64,000 nucleotides of DNA from Apostichopus japonicus (GCF_037975245.1 NC_092565.1:9088999-9152998); one strand, 5' to 3'. Shown: positions 26,101 through 46,290, numbered from the stretch's first letter. Numbers and translations: made by a program. Notes: generated by a model not told the origin, from the letters alone.

Positions 26101-29100
26101 CCCTTGTCTTTGTTATACACCAATTTCGTGTAATTATCTGACCGGGAAAGGCTTTTGTCTATATGATTTCTATTTTTGTTCATAAATCAGGTTTTTTGGC
26201 CCCCCTGCACGCCCACACACAGCACCCAATTCCAAAATAAACTTCAGAATCGTAATCAGCGTGTCGCGAACTACCAGAAAAGATACACATTGATCGCCTT
26301 TGCGACAAAAAGTTTTTGTCACCTTTAAAAACCGTAAGCAGTTTTTTCCAAAATTTATGCCAAAATTTGACCCGTTTATTCATAAATGTCCAGATAAAAC
26401 TCAAGATGACAAACAAATGTTTGATTTGACTGCTTTGAAATCACGTATCACTGGCAAGATGCGTCGAGCGCCCTTTTATTTCGCTCAGTTTGCAACTTTT
26501 CAGAGGAACAATAGAAAACGGAAAAACTTTTAGGGGCAACAAAAGATTTTAATCCTTTGTTCGTCGTAAAAGTTTTTCGGTCTTACTTTTTCAAGTTTGA
26601 GGTGCAAAAATTTGTTGTCGCAAAATCGATAAATGTGTATCTTTTCTGGTAGTTCGCGACACGCTGATTACGAATCTGAAGTTTATTTTGGAATTGGGTA
26701 CCAAAAAGAAGTACTTTTTTAACTTTTCAGACAAAAAACCTATTTTTGGCGCAAATAAAAATTGCCAAAAATTGACCCAAAATCGATTTAGCCCAAAAGA
26801 CGTAATAGGGAGTAATCGATGCTCAGGAGCCCAAATCTGCAACTCCCAGGTCCATATCTGCTTCCGTTCGGGAGATACGTGGTCCCAAAGTACAAGATAG
26901 AAATACGTGTTCTTTATAAGTGTACAAATTGGAAAACCATTTCTTTTCAGCCTCCTCTCTTGTCCTCTCTGAAACACCCATCGACATTAAAATTAGACGT
27001 GGAGTAGAAGACACCCTTGTCTTTGTTATACACCAATTTCGTGTAATTATCTGACCGGGAAAGGCTTTTGTCTATATGATTTCTATTTTTGTTCATAAAT
27101 CAGGTTTTTTGGCCCCCCTGCACGCCCACACACAGCACCCAATTACAAAATAAACTTCAGAATCGTAATCAGCGTGTCGCGAACTACCAGAAAAGATACA
27201 CATTGATCGCCTTTGCGACAAAAAGTTTTTGTCACCTTTAAAAACCGTAAGCAGTTTTTTCCAAAATTTATGCCAAAATTTGACCCGTTTATTCATAAAT
27301 GTCCAGATAAAACTCAAGATGACAAACAAATGTTTGATTTGACTGCTTTGAAATCACGTATCACTGGCAAGATGCGTCGAGCGCCCTTTTATTTCGCTCA
27401 GTTTGCAACTTTTCAGAGGAACAATAGAAAACGGAAAAACTTTTAGGGGCAACAAAAGATTTTAATCCTTTGTTCGTCGTAAAAGTTTTTCGGTCTTACT
27501 TTTTCAAGTTTGAGGTGCAAAAATTTGTTGTCGCAAAATCGATAAATGTGTATCTTTTCTGGTAGTTCGCGACACGCTGATTACGAATCTGAAGTTTATT
27601 TTGGAATTGGGTACCAAAAAGAAGTACTTTTTTAACTTTTCAGACAAAAAACCTATTTTTGGCGCAAATAAAAATTGCCAAAAATTGACCCAAAATCGAT
27701 TTAGCCCAAAAGACGTAATAGGGAGTAATCGATGCTCAGGAGCCCAAATCTGCAACTCCCAGGTCCATATCTGCTTCCGTTCGGGAGATACGTGGTCCCA
27801 AAGTACAAGATAGAAATACGTGTTCTTTATAAGTGTACAAATTGGAAAACCATTTCTTTTCAGCCTCCTCTCTTGTCCTCTCTGAAACACCCATCGACAT
27901 TAAAATTAGACGTGGAGTAGAAGACACCCTTGTCTTTGTTATACACCAATTTCGTGTAATTATCTGACCGGGAAAGGCTTTTGTCTATATGATTTCTATT
28001 TTTGTTCATAAATCAGGTTTTTTGGCCCCCCTGCACGCCCACACACAGCACCCAATTCCAAAATAAACTTCAGAATCGTAATCAGCGTGTCGCGAACTAC
28101 CAGAAAAGATACACATTGATCGCCTTTGCGACAAAAAGTTTTTGTCACCTTTAAAAACCGTAAGCAGTTTTTTCCAAAATTTATGCCAAAATTTGACCCG
28201 TTTATTCATAAATGTCCAGATAAAACTCAAGATGACAAACAAATGTTTGATTTGACTGCTTTGAAATCACGTATCACTGGCAAGATGCGTCGAGCGCCCT
28301 TTTATTTCGCTCAGTTTGCAACTTTTCAGAGGAACAATAGAAAACGGAAAAACTTTTAGGGGCAACAAAAGATTTTAATCCTTTGTTCGTCGTAAAAGTT
28401 TTTCGGTCTTACTTTTTCAAGTTTGAGGTGCAAAAATTTGTTGTCGCAAAATCGATAAATGTGTATCTTTTCTGGTAGTTCGCGACACGCTGATTACGAA
28501 TCTGAAGTTTATTTTGGAATTGGGTACCAAAAAGAAGTACTTTTTTAACTTTTCAGACAAAAAACCTATTTTTGGCGCAAATAAAAATTGCCAAAAATTG
28601 ACCCAAAATCGATTTAGCCCAAAAGACGTAATAGGGAGTAATCGATGCTCAGGAGCCCAAATCTGCAACTCCCAGGTCCATATCTGCTTCCGTTCGGGAG
28701 ATACGTGGTCCCAAAGTACAAGATAGAAATACGTGTTCTTTATAAGTGTACAAATTGGAAAACCATTTCTTTTCAGCCTCCTCTCTTGTCCTCTCTGAAA
28801 CACCCATCGACATTAAAATTAGACGTGGAGTAGAAGACACCCTTGTCTTTGTTATACACCAATTTCGTGTAATTATCTGACCGGGAAAGGCTTTTGTCTA
28901 TATGATTTCTATTTTTGTTCATAAATCAGGTTTTTTGGCCCCCCTGCACGCCCACACACAGCACCCAATTACAAAATAAACTTCAGAATCGTAATCAGCG
29001 TGTCGCGAACTACCAGAAAAGATACACATTGATCGCCTTTGCGACAAAAAGTTTTTGTCACCTTTAAAAACCGTAAGCAGTTTTTTCCAAAATTTATGCC

Positions 29101-30555
29101 AAAATTTGACCCGTTTATTCATAAATGTCCAGATAAAACTCAAGATGACAAACAAATGTTTGATTTGACTGCTTTGAAATCACGTATCACTGGCAAGATG
29201 CGTCGAGCGCCCTTTTATTTCGCTCAGTTTGCAACTTTTCAGAGGAACAATAGAAAACGGAAAAACTTTTAGGGGCAACAAAAGATTTTAATCCTTTGTT
29301 CGTCGTAAAAGTTTTTCGGTCTTACTTTTTCAAGTTTGAGGTGCAAAAATTTGTTGTCGCAAAATCGATAAATGTGTATCTTTTCTGGTAGTTCGCGACA
29401 CGCTGATTACGAATCTGAAGTTTATTTTGGAATTGGGTACCAAAAAGAAGTACTTTTTTAACTTTTCAGACAAAAAACCTATTTTTGGCGCAAATAAAAA
29501 TTGCCAAAAATTGACCCAAAATCGATTTAGCCCAAAAGACGTAATAGGGAGTAATCGATGCTCAGGAGCCCAAATCTGCAACTCCCAGGTCCATATCTGC
29601 TTCCGTTCGGGAGATACGTGGTCCCAAAGTACAAGATAGAAATACGTGTTCTTTATAAGTGTACAAATTGGAAAACCATTTCTTTTCAGCCTCCTCTCTT
29701 GTCCTCTCTGAAACACCCATCGACATTAAAATTAGACGTGGAGTAGAAGACACCCTTGTCTTTGTTATACACCAATTTCGTGTAATTATCTGACCGGGAA
29801 AGGCTTTTGTCTATATGATTTCTATTTTTGTTCATAAATCAGGTTTTTTGGCCCCCCTGCACGCCCACACACAGCACCCAATTACAAAATAAACTTCAGA
29901 ATCGTAATCAGCGTGTCGCGAACTACCAGAAAAGATACACATTGATCGCCTTTGCGACAAAAAGTTTTTGTCACCTTTAAAAACCGTAAGCAGTTTTTTC
30001 CAAAATTTATGCCAAAATTTGACCCGTTTATTCATAAATGTCCAGATAAAACTCAAGATGACAAACAAATGTTTGATTTGACTGCTTTGAAATCACGTAT
30101 CACTGGCAAGATGCGTCGAGCGCCCTTTTATTTCGCTCAGTTTGCAACTTTTCAGAGGAACAATAGAAAACGGAAAAACTTTTAGGGGCAACAAAAGATT
30201 TTAATCCTTTGTTCGTCGTAAAAGTTTTTCGGTCTTACTTTTTCAAGTTTGAGGTGCAAAAATTTGTTGTCGCAAAATCGATAAATGTGTATCTTTTCTG
30301 GTAGTTCGCGACACGCTGATTACGAATCTGAAGTTTATTTTGGAATTGGGTACCAAAAAGAAGTACTTTTTTAACTTTTCAGACAAAAAACCTATTTTTG
30401 GCGCAAATAAAAATTGCCAAAAATTGACCCAAAATCGATTTAGCCCAAAAGACGTAATAGGGAGTAATCGATGCTCAGGAGCCCAAATCTGCAACTCCCA
30501 GGTCCATATCTGCTTCCGTTCGGGAGATACGTGGTCCCAAAGTACAAGATAGAAA
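8188..30555. repeat. Satellite array: 24 full 913-bp units plus a 477-bp partial unit
   Basis: Counting from the TGACTGCTTTGAAATCACG landmark, units start at 8188, 9101, 10014, 10927 and so on to 30079. The period is 913 bp except for two 903-bp units (10-bp deletions near 13.99 and 19.46 kb) and one 912-bp unit (1-bp deletion near 18.33 kb). Units differ at only a few positions. Diagnostic variants include AATTCC or AATTAC in the B arm, CACGCTG or CATGCTG in the A arm, GGGGCAAC or GAGGCAAC, and TTCTGGAG or TTCGGGAG. The array stops abruptly at 30555 in mid-unit. Each unit contains the same small ORFs on both strands (up to 128 aa), with no family resemblance and no start or splice context, so they are not called as genes. 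I know no named satellite with this sequence. Confidence 0.97.
8361..8998. repeat. Inverted-repeat arms inside the satellite unit (shown for the first full unit)
   Basis: Arm A (about 8361-8460) and arm B (about 8898-8998) are reverse complements. Over the 73-nt core, from ACCCAATTCC to the ATCG near CACATTGATCG, I count two mismatches. The similarity continues less perfectly into a GCGACAAAAA / TTTTTGTCGC block, so each arm is about 100 bp. Arms A and B are about 440 bp apart within a unit, and B lies about 280 bp from arm A of the next unit. A transcript or single strand could fold either way. The same arms recur in every unit. Confidence 0.9.
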
Positions 30556-33322
30556 TTGCTCTGAAAATTCAGGTCAAATGTCATTTGAGTTCACCAGTGA
30601 TCACGGTCTAAAAATCTCATAAACATATAATAACTCAAAAGTAAGTTTGGGTCGAATAGTTTACTGTGTATAGGATCTACTTAAATGAGTAAGCTACCAG
30701 AACTTGTTATCTATGGAAGGTCACTTCCATTTAATTGCTCTCATAGACAACATGGCAAGCAAGTAAAACCACTGTCGGCTTCCTTGGTTTTCGCCATATT
30801 TTTTTTTTTTGAAAGGGGGGAGGGGGCGTGTGGAGGGGCAGGAATTGAGATATGCTCATTACATTGGAATCGATTACTGTTTTGTATGGAATAATTTTAT
30901 AAATCTCAATTTCCAGATTATATACCCAGGGAGAGAGTCTACATTGTCACACCGGCTTTATACATCACATGTCATATTGCCGTTGCAATTTGCAGTTGTA
31001 GCCGTCAGGATCCGCCGCACATTGCACAAATCAGGCCGACAACACAAAGTAAGTTTGGCATTTCAGTTTAAAAATTAACGCCTGATCTGGCTTAGTAATC
31101 TCCATCAAATACAACAAGAACGAAATGAATTGAAAGCTTTGTTTTAATTGAGGCAATACAAGTTTAAATAGCAGCAACTTCCATTATAAATTTTGTGAGT
31201 CTATACACCAGATAAGATATATTCGTTACGTAATTCATAAGTTGAGATCTGCTTTCGAATACTTTTATTTCAAATATATTCCATTGCTCGGTCGAATAAT
31301 TCTTGTGGCATTCACTGAGTATCATCTATCGATCTACCGAATCTTAAAAGTGGGTTTATTTGGCAAAGTATATGTGAGTAAACTGTAGTTAACCATGTAG
31401 TTAATACTTAAAAGGCATAATGTAACGTATAGTCGAGAGACAAGAATACAGCGATTGCTTTAAACTATAAATGAAAAGCAAAATTTACAAACTGTGTCAT
31501 ATTTATTCAGAGAGGTGAAAGACCTTAGGCCCAAATGCACAAAATAACATCGATTTTTTTACAGTGAAATATTTTAAAAATACAGACTATCCAAAACACG
31601 AAATCACTTCCTATACCCCCCCCCCCCGCCCTTGCTTTTCATCAAGTTGTCACCGGCAACTGCTTGCATTTTCTTTGTGAATGTATTCCATACAATCAGA
31701 TACTTCGCTTGAAATAGTATTAAATGAGTTGAAATTGATAGTATCATACGAATGTAAATTACATATTTCATGTATTTCTAATCGGTTATCCCAATGAGTG
31801 ATATCGACTGTTCATATATCTATGGACTATTGTGTGAAATATCTCTACCCCCTTATCCCCCCTCACCCATCTACTCACCCTCTTTGCCTCATCTTTCCTA
31901 TTTTCTTCTCTACGGGGTTCACCTTAAGAAGATGAACTGACATGTCAGCCAACGTTTTTACTTGCATGTTGGCACCTTACAGTGCTACATCAGTGGAATG
32001 TATATATGCATACATTAATGTGAAATACTTGGCGATCCGTTGTTGATTACAAAACCAGCCTTCTAATTCTTAAGTCCTGATTACACCTGATGTGATATGA
32101 AAGTGTATAACAGCTGGGTTTGCTTTGACCTGGTGTCTATACACAAATCACACATTGAACATACAATTATAATGTCATTGTTATTTTAATGTTACAACAG
32201 AGTTTATTATCTCATCTCTCCGATATAGGGAGGTTGAGATATTGTAGTTCCTTTGCCAGTTGAGCCATAAACAGCTATGTCAGTTGCAATAGCAACAGTT
32301 GCCAAGGTAATGGTTATTTTTCCAAGTTACTCTAGGGGTCACCCATGGTGGGATACCCCAGGGTGACCGGAAGTCCATGACTGAGGGAAGGGCTAAAACG
32401 TGTTTGTGTAGGTGGGTGTGTATGTGTCCAATTTTTGTGTTAAAAACTCCTCCTAAACGGATGGGCCAATATTCCTCAAACTCGGTGGGAAGGTACCCAA
32501 GGGTGAACCCTTGTGATCCTCAAAACCAAAGGTCAGAGATCAAAGATCAAACATAAGTTAAAACCATTATTTGTGTTGCTGATGAAGGCTCCAAAGGGAA
32601 ACATTTCATTGACATGGTTCCTTCACATGTATAATGGAAATGTCAAGTACTATCAGAATATATAGTTGCCATGTTTCCATGTTTGATTTCTGTTTCTTCT
32701 TCTTGTGTAGTTTTATCTGTTGTTTGTTACAGAATTCTATTGCATTCTCACGTCTGGTCTTTTCGATTGCATTTCGACACCCCGCCCCACCCCATTTGTG
32801 AATATGGAAATTAAAATAACAAAGATAATTGAACTATCATGAAATCGGTTATACATATTCACGACAATAAATGATTACAACAAGAAAAAAAAATGAAAGA
32901 TAATGTCAGCTATTGTTACTATATTAAAATTTCGAAACTGATCAAGGGACCAAGTTGTATTGCAAAAGGGAGCAGTTACTTCGTTGGAATCACTGTTGTG
33001 CGTGTCCGCATTGTGTATTGATGAGTTCATCTTCTTGAGACATAAATTACGCCGACATTTTGCGAACTGTCTAAGATCGTTCGGTTGTCCAGTGTCGGCA
33101 ATGCAATACCCTATAGTGTAGTCCGTCTTTAATTAAACCATGGTGAGCTTAACTTCAGAATTTCAAATAAAGTCGTTTAACCAAAACACCAGCTAATCTT
33201 TTTAAATATCTTTTCAATCAGCGGCCAACATAATAAACTCTCCTTTCACCGGGACATTTAGTCTCTATCAAATTAGATTTCAGGAATCTTTCAAAGTAGC
33301 CTTGGGGAGGCCTTACGGCTGC
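30556..33322. other. Unique and dispersed-repeat DNA, no gene recognised
   Basis: This runs from the end of the satellite to the HOPX-like stop codon. One exon-shaped piece (30918-31048, after TTTCCAG and before GTAAGT on the plus strand) has open frames but no recognisable protein. At 32330-32640 a stretch with GGGTCACCCATGG, CCTCCTAAACGGATGG and CTGATGAAGG...GGGAAAC looks like a dispersed repeat. A C-rich tract lies near 31616. The HOPX-like 3' UTR must occupy part of the right end; TTTAAT near 33130 is a possible minus-strand ATTAAA signal. Confidence 0.4.
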
Positions 33323-39427
<6,105 letters not shown>

Positions 39428-39454
39428 TGTTTTAATAACTCCTGTACTATGCTA

Positions 39455-42400
39455 GCTCGGAAAACACTTCGTTTCAGTATGTATGCCACTGGCAAATTCA
39501 AATTCAACACGAAAATGTACTTAGTTTAATGGAGCAGGCTATTCTATAGAACACACGACACAATCTTAGCGCCAGTTTTGTACTTTAAACTGAAATAGGC
39601 CTACTTAAATCCACAGTGGCTCGAGCTTCAAAACACGCTTCCAAAAATAGCACTGATCCTATATGTTTATGTTTTGCTTCAAAGCTTGTGATGAATACAC
39701 ACGGATTTTAACACAAATGAAGGTTATCCCGTGAACAGAACAAATTTCTTGTGCTTCTCGCGATAATTGGTGCTTTAGTGAACAAACAAATTCCACAACC
39801 ACTGGCTACTGTGTTCAACTATAAGTATAACCATCGGTTGCGGTGACAATGCAGAGTTTTGGACGACATGCGGGTGACAAAATATCCAGCGATATTAATT
39901 AACTGCAAGAATCGTCTTCTTAATAAATGAAATCCCTTCGATGATTCAATCACTTGGCAAGCAGGCTGGATCAACGGTAACTTCAGATCACATGCACAAC
40001 AGTATCCTTCATATTACAGTGTGAGTTCATCGATTTCCAGATCTACATATGTATCTATGTACGGGTGCCTATAATTGCGACTGCATAGAGTTTGATAGCA
40101 TTACAGTCCAATTGTCTCATGCTATATATTTGGACTATACGTGTACTTTACGTGTCATACGTATACACTTCGGTATTAAATCAATATCTCTAAAATAAGG
40201 CTCAGTGTATGAATACAAATATTTTGTGTATGATTAGCCAAGCGTCGAGTCCATTGGCACTATTGTATTGTTCGAGTATTCTTATGAAAGACATTGAACT
40301 TTGCTATGACACGCATTCAATATTAGACTCCCCAGGGTGCATGGTGGACTTTGTTCGCCTTTATAGGTTACAATGCGTACAGGTGATGTCTAAATCGTTA
40401 GGCCTATGTTATAGCTTCATGCTTATACTTATAGGGTATATAGCCCACATATGGAGGTCCTGAATTTAAAGTGATTTAAACAAGATGTTCGTAAAACAAT
40501 GTATTCCACAAAATGTTTTAGTGAGTGGAACAAAATGAAATCCTTGGTGACAAATCATATAATTCTTGTTTACTCAAGTATAAAACCTTGTTTAGAGAAG
40601 CCCCTTCTAGCATAAACACCATGTGAACTATAACATATGCGAGATATACGTCATTCAATGTTACACAGCTGTAAATTTCACCTGCAGGCACATGCATTCA
40701 CTTATAGATCAACTTGTGTCATGATTTCTTTGATCTAGCGGTATGGGCCAACGGAAAGAACAGTGGGTAAAACAAAAACCACTATTTCTATATAACTGAT
40801 TCGCCGAGACCGTCTTCTTAAAACCTACATACACTTCGGCATAACAAAGAAATTTTTAGGGGGTACAATCCATCCCTAAAGTAACTTGCTGCCAGGCCCT
40901 ACAGTAGTTATAACATTAAACGTTAGAGTATATGCATGCATGGGCTACTCATGTAATGTTTATCTGACAACACTGTAAAGCTACTTCCTTTCTTGCCATC
41001 TAGTAAACAACATTTACAATTTTCAAGTAAATGCCAATTCTAATTTTGACAGTATTGTGCCGCCATAATAAAACCAGTTCTACGACAACATTTTGAGATG
41101 ATTTTAACATTTGATTTGTTGATCATATGGTGATGATACTTAAATCCGTGGTTAATTAACTTGACTACATCATCTATGTGAACTTAAGCGGAAAAATCCG
41201 AAACTTGCCAGTTTTCTAATTTGTGTCACAATTGCGTGTAATTTATTCCACGTGGGATATTACTCACAACCTACAACCAACGCCCCTAAAGTGACTATGA
41301 AATCTCTGTTAGTGAAGGTGCCACAAAGAATGACCATTAGTAACCTTTCCTGCACTATATCGTCTAGCGATACGAAATGACTGAGACTGAATTCAAGCAG
41401 CCAAAACATTTCCCCTCACTATAAACTTGGATATAGTTACTTTTGTTTTTTTCAAGATTGCATCCTGTTTATTTAGATGATACGTTAGATGACAATGAAA
41501 ACAGGATCTGAAACAGGAATGGATAATTATTTAAAAAAAAAAAAAAAACAGCGACAAGGAACTTTATGCATTCAATAATCTTGCCTATTACATTAGTTAC
41601 ATGGAAACATTATTATAGGTTCACTATAGTACAATGTAGGCAAACGATCAAATCCGGTTGTGCTTAGGATAAAATCCAACCAAATAAGGGCAAGCGGCAT
41701 GGTACTAGGATGGGAAGAGAAAGAGAAGGGAAATAGAAGGGTAAAGGGTGTGAAGGAGAAGGGTAGAGGAAGGGTATAGCGATCCTCCCATGGAAAATAT
41801 GCCTTTAGATTCGATTACTTTGCCGAGTGGTGATATAAAAATTAATATTTTCCGAACCGTCCCCAGAACAGCCTTTCACTTTGGTAGAGTTTAGTTAAGT
41901 GTCTTAACCGTGCACGACCTCCATCTTGGTTGAGCACCTGTGGACATGTTTATTATTAGTATGCATGGAATATTAAGAATGATTCTTGTCCTATGCCGTA
42001 ATGTCATTACAGATTACACAATTTCTTGAACAGTCCCAACGTTTCCTTTTACCTAATCAAGTATTAATAAAGTATTTGCTGAGGTATACGTGGCCAGCCA
42101 GGGATTATCCCCTCCCGTGAAGATTAATATACTATCCCCTCCCCCATTTGTGACACCACTATGAATGTATATACAAGCAACTTAATTCACAAGTTACAGG
42201 CCACAAGTCTGTTGCCATCCTTAAGTATAACTTCCTGAATATCTTTGGTACCCTTAAAGTCAGAGTTCCTGGTCTAGAGGGCGTGCATTTCGTTTTTCTC
42301 TATACTTAAAACCATTTTTGCAGAAGGAGTATATATCGATGCGCTTCACTTACATGTGGTCACGTGACTCACGTGCTTTTTCTTTTTTTTTGTTTTGATG

Positions 42401-44256
42401 ATCACGTGATGCCATTCGACGCAATTTGTCCTTGACAAGTTTGGAATGTATTGTAAACATGTCATTTGAGGCCATAGGAATCTTTTGGGCCACTGGGTTT
42501 TGTGTTGGATCCGAGGAGCTGACCCGACTCTCTGGGTTGATGAACCTCCCTTGTTTAAAAGGTCATTTATCAAAAATTAAATTTGGAACAGAATCCAACT
42601 TTGACTATGATACCAATGTGTTTTAATAGTCTTCAAAGGAAAATCAAATTTAGCTTACCAAGCTAAAAGTATATATATATGATACGATGACAAACAAAAT
42701 TTAGTTTTCGAGACTTTCGAAAGCAGATGAAGTTTCAAAAAAGCTAGTACATACAAGAAGCTGAAAGCAAGCTGCACTCTAGTATGTGAGCATACAATAA
42801 AGACAACATCTGTATATGAGTACGATTACTGAATCAAGAACTGACCATCGAAGTATTAATTATACCGCGAATGACTCCTTGTATGACGGGATTTCTATTT
42901 AAGGTAGTGCTAGCAATAACGGGACGTTAATAATTGGTCACTTCCTCTTAGCTATCATCAATTATCTGTAATCACTCTCACCATTAGTTTCCTTTCCAGT
43001 TTAACAGATTAACAGTAGGGTTCACTGCAGGACACTATATCACTATAGTGAAAATAGAGCGATTATAATGATCTCAGATAGCCTCTAAGATGTGACCACT
43101 CTTCCTTCGACTGCATGATGATGAACGATTATCATTAACATACCTATTCATACCAGTTATATCATAATTGAAGTTAGTATATGGTGTTCAGATCCTTTTC
43201 TTATATTAAGTTGCACAAGTCTCAGTTAACTTAAGAATTCACTCACTGTTAATGATTATATACCTCATTGAAAGATGTGGGTGTGGTGGGAGGGGGAGAG
43301 GAGGGGGAAGTCGATTGTATTATCTCATCGGCCGCTCATCGTGTCCATGATGAATAGCATTCCCTACATGGCAGACACCGTTCGCTAGGGCTTATCATCG
43401 TAGATCCCATGGTGCATGTTGAAGCTGTACAGCTGCATATAGTCATGTGCGTTATATGAAAGAGGAATAACATTGCTACAGTAACCATTTATAAGTATCA
43501 GTCAAACAAAATCAGATAATACAAATCCGATAATGCACCCAAGATATGTGTAACTACACTCATGCCTCGTATGTGCATTGTTTTTATTTGTGAGTGAGGG
43601 GGGAAGGGAATTGGGGGGGTAGGAGGGGTGTAGATCGCTCAGTCTTTAAAGTAATTTATGGAGTTCATGATGTACGATATTTAATGATTGCACTCATTGG
43701 TTTAGACCCAATCATGATCACGTATAGCTGTACAACTGCCCTTGGGCATGTGCATTATAAGCGAGAGGGATTACTTCACTAATGTTGCCATTAATAACTG
43801 GCAATCCTGCACACTTAGATACTAGCGTACTACATGTAAGTGTGTGTGTGGCTAAACCGTCCTGCCTCTGTATTATTATACAAACTTGTACTTGTAAGAC
43901 TAAAGAGTGGTCATCTCTAATAAGCAGGCTCTCTATAGACATGACGCAATGCCGTGCACGACATTTCGATTTTACGTCTGTAGACCATGGGAATGAATCG
44001 GAATTAAGGGACTTCCCGTCCTGAATTATTCCCTCCACTCTAAATTAATTAAGAAAACGGAAGATGAAGATTGGTTGAAGAAATAACGCCAAGAAAATAC
44101 AGTATCCTCTACATGATGATGACCTTTACTATCATCCCCAGTGCCCCCCCCCCTCGCTCCGCCCTCACACGCATACAGTACTACGCCAATGACCTAACAA
44201 TTGTAACATCTGGTAAAGTAGTGAGTCATCTGGCACAAATAAATCACTTTCAACCA

Positions 44257-44261
<5 letters not shown>
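39455..44261. other. Intergenic stretch upstream of the HOPX-like gene, no gene recognised
   Basis: No coding exon was recognised on either strand. The first part, to the right of 39427, should hold the HOPX-like 5' UTR and promoter, but no core promoter element is clear enough to call. A poly-A run lies at 41531-41549 and a G-rich stretch near 43285-43310. Confidence 0.45.
42359..42408. promoter_or_regulatory. Cluster of three CACGTG E-boxes, one a CLEAR-type decamer
   Basis: CACGTG occurs at 42361-42366, 42370-42375 and 42403-42408. The first sits in the palindrome GTCACGTGAC, which matches the CLEAR motif bound by TFEB-type bHLH-Zip factors at lysosomal genes. The cluster is about 3 kb upstream of the HOPX-like start and 5 kb beyond the heparanase stop. 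No transcript start is visible nearby, so function is only suggested. Confidence 0.4.
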
Positions 44262-44292
<31 letters not shown>

Positions 44293-44845
44293 CCAAGCCA
44301 CAAACTAGTTGGTGGAAAAGTTAGATCTTTATCTATTTGCGCGTTATTTAACTTGTGTGGCATGAAAATGACAAACAGAAAAATGGAAATTAAATAATGT
44401 GCATATATTAATCAACTGCTCGGCTGAAGTAAAAATATAAAATATATATATATATATATATATATACATACATATATATATATATATATATTAACCAAGC
44501 CACAAACTTATTGGTGGAAAAGTTAGATCTTTATCTAGTCGCGAATAATTTGACTTGTGTGGCATGAAAAAGACAAACAGAAAAATGGAAATTAAGTAAT
44601 GTGCATATATTAATCAACTGCTCGGCTGAAGTAAAAATATAAAATATATATATATATATATATATATACATACATATATATATATATATATATTAACCAA
44701 GCCACAAACTTATTGGTGGAAAAGTTAGATCTTTATCTAGTCGCGAATAATTTGACTTGTGTGGCATGAAAAAGACAAACAGAAAAATGGAAATTAAGTA
44801 ATGTGCATATATTTATCAACTGCTTGGCTAAAGTAAAAATATAAT
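44262..44845. repeat. Three ~202-bp tandem units, each with a TA microsatellite
   Basis: Units begin TTAACCAAGCCACAAACT at about 44289, 44491 and 44693 (spacing 202 bp) and are each preceded by a TA run. The second and third units are nearly identical (TCGCGAATAATTTGACTTG); the first differs at several positions. The third ends without its TA run, in diverging sequence. Confidence 0.92.
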
Positions 44846-44916
44846 AAACAGGAAAATGGAAGATAATTTTCAATAGAATACTTTGCATAGAACACTTGCT
44901 CTCAATATCTTCTAGT

Positions 44917-45135
44917 ATTATTGTATTGCTGTGTAATTACCCTTAGAGTCCTTTGTAATGTAAATAGATTTTGTTCTAAAATAAAGGAAACCTTTAGTAT
45001 AATTGACTTTTAACTCTATAAATCCAGTATCATTGTATTGCTGTTTATTTACCCTTAGAGCCCTTTGTAATGTAAATAGATTTTGTTCTAAAATAAAGGA
45101 AACCTTTAGTATAATTGACTGTTAACTCTATACGT
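44917..45135. repeat. 112-bp tandem duplication, two copies
   Basis: The block containing TTGTATTGCTG, CCCTTAGAG, TTTGTAATGTAAATAGATTT and AAATAAAGGAAACCTTTAG occurs twice, 112 bp apart, with only a few differences. Confidence 0.92.
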
Positions 45136-45804
45136 ATGCCGGTCCGGGAAGTATACTGATGACTTTTCCCCACATTCAATTCACTTCACCGAGTGACAAC
45201 TTTTCTAGCTTAATTCTTTCTTTTATTCCTGTTCTACTTTCATGCTCTCTTCTTATTTTATATAACAATATCTTCTATATTTGTATAATTTGTTAATTTA
45301 TGTTACCAGAATCAAAACCCTATATTAGGCTATATATAAAATAAGCTAAACCTAAGACCCTGTTTTTTTTTATTTGTGCAACGATGCTGTACAAGCGATT
45401 GGTATTTGTTCATATTTAAATTAACGACAGACTAACTTACAGGGGTACAGGTGCAGAATATTCCCAACTGACCTGACCCTACAAAAAGTTAATTTTCACA
45501 TAACAAAGTATCAGATTAAACTGGTAATATATTGTATGATCTTCCATGTTTAAATCCTGCACTTTTTGTGTCATTATACCCAGTTTGTGCAACACTTACA
45601 CAAAACGGTAAAACTAAAGGACCTGGGAGGATATTATCATTTATTTTGGTCCTTAGTCTCCCTACACCCGCCGAGTTATCATAAGTTTAGTCCAGTACAA
45701 TATTGATGTTTTGACCATGTTGTATTGTTCCTTGAGGAATTTTGGTACAATAGAGTAAAGGCCACATTTTAAATAACTTAAATTTTCAGTCTGTCAAACT
45801 CCAA

Positions 45805-46290
45805 TGACCTTTGACTCCCACCAAAACAACTTGTCGAATTCCCTTCTTGAGATGTCCGGTCTACAAAATTTTGACCAACATTGACATCACATGACCTTTG
45901 ACCTCTGCCAAAACTTAACTTGTTGCATGTTATAAAGCGAACTACTGTGCATAAAAGCCTACTCCAAACTGCTTCAACTACAGAGCTTTGACAATTTTCA
46001 AATTGTAATGTCTTCTGACCTCATATTCCCTTTGACCTGCACCAAAAACATAAGGCTGGATTCAAAAGGGCTACATTCTAAGTATGACATTTGTATACAA
46101 TCCACTTCTTGAAATATCATGTTTTACAAGGTTTTCAAGTTCTGCCCTCTGTTCAACTGACATTTGACCTCATTAACAATCAGTAGACTTGCTGCACATT
46201 AGGCCAACCTATTATACATGTACAAAACATTCTCACGTTATGATCATTGAAGTATAGAGATTTCACATTTTCATATCTACAACCTTTTGA
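45805..46290. repeat. Dispersed repeat units carrying TGACCTTTGACCT motifs
   Basis: Motif copies lie at 45805 (TGACCTTTGACTC), 45892 (TGACCTTTGACCT), about 46030 (CCTTTGACCT) and 46158 (TGACATTTGACCT), spaced about 87-140 bp, each followed by a CACCAAAA-like run. The minus strand reads AGGTCAAAGGTCA, the DR1 nuclear-receptor site. Related units occur at 53.9-54.4 kb, 56.2 kb and 62.3-62.95 kb. Confidence 0.7.
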
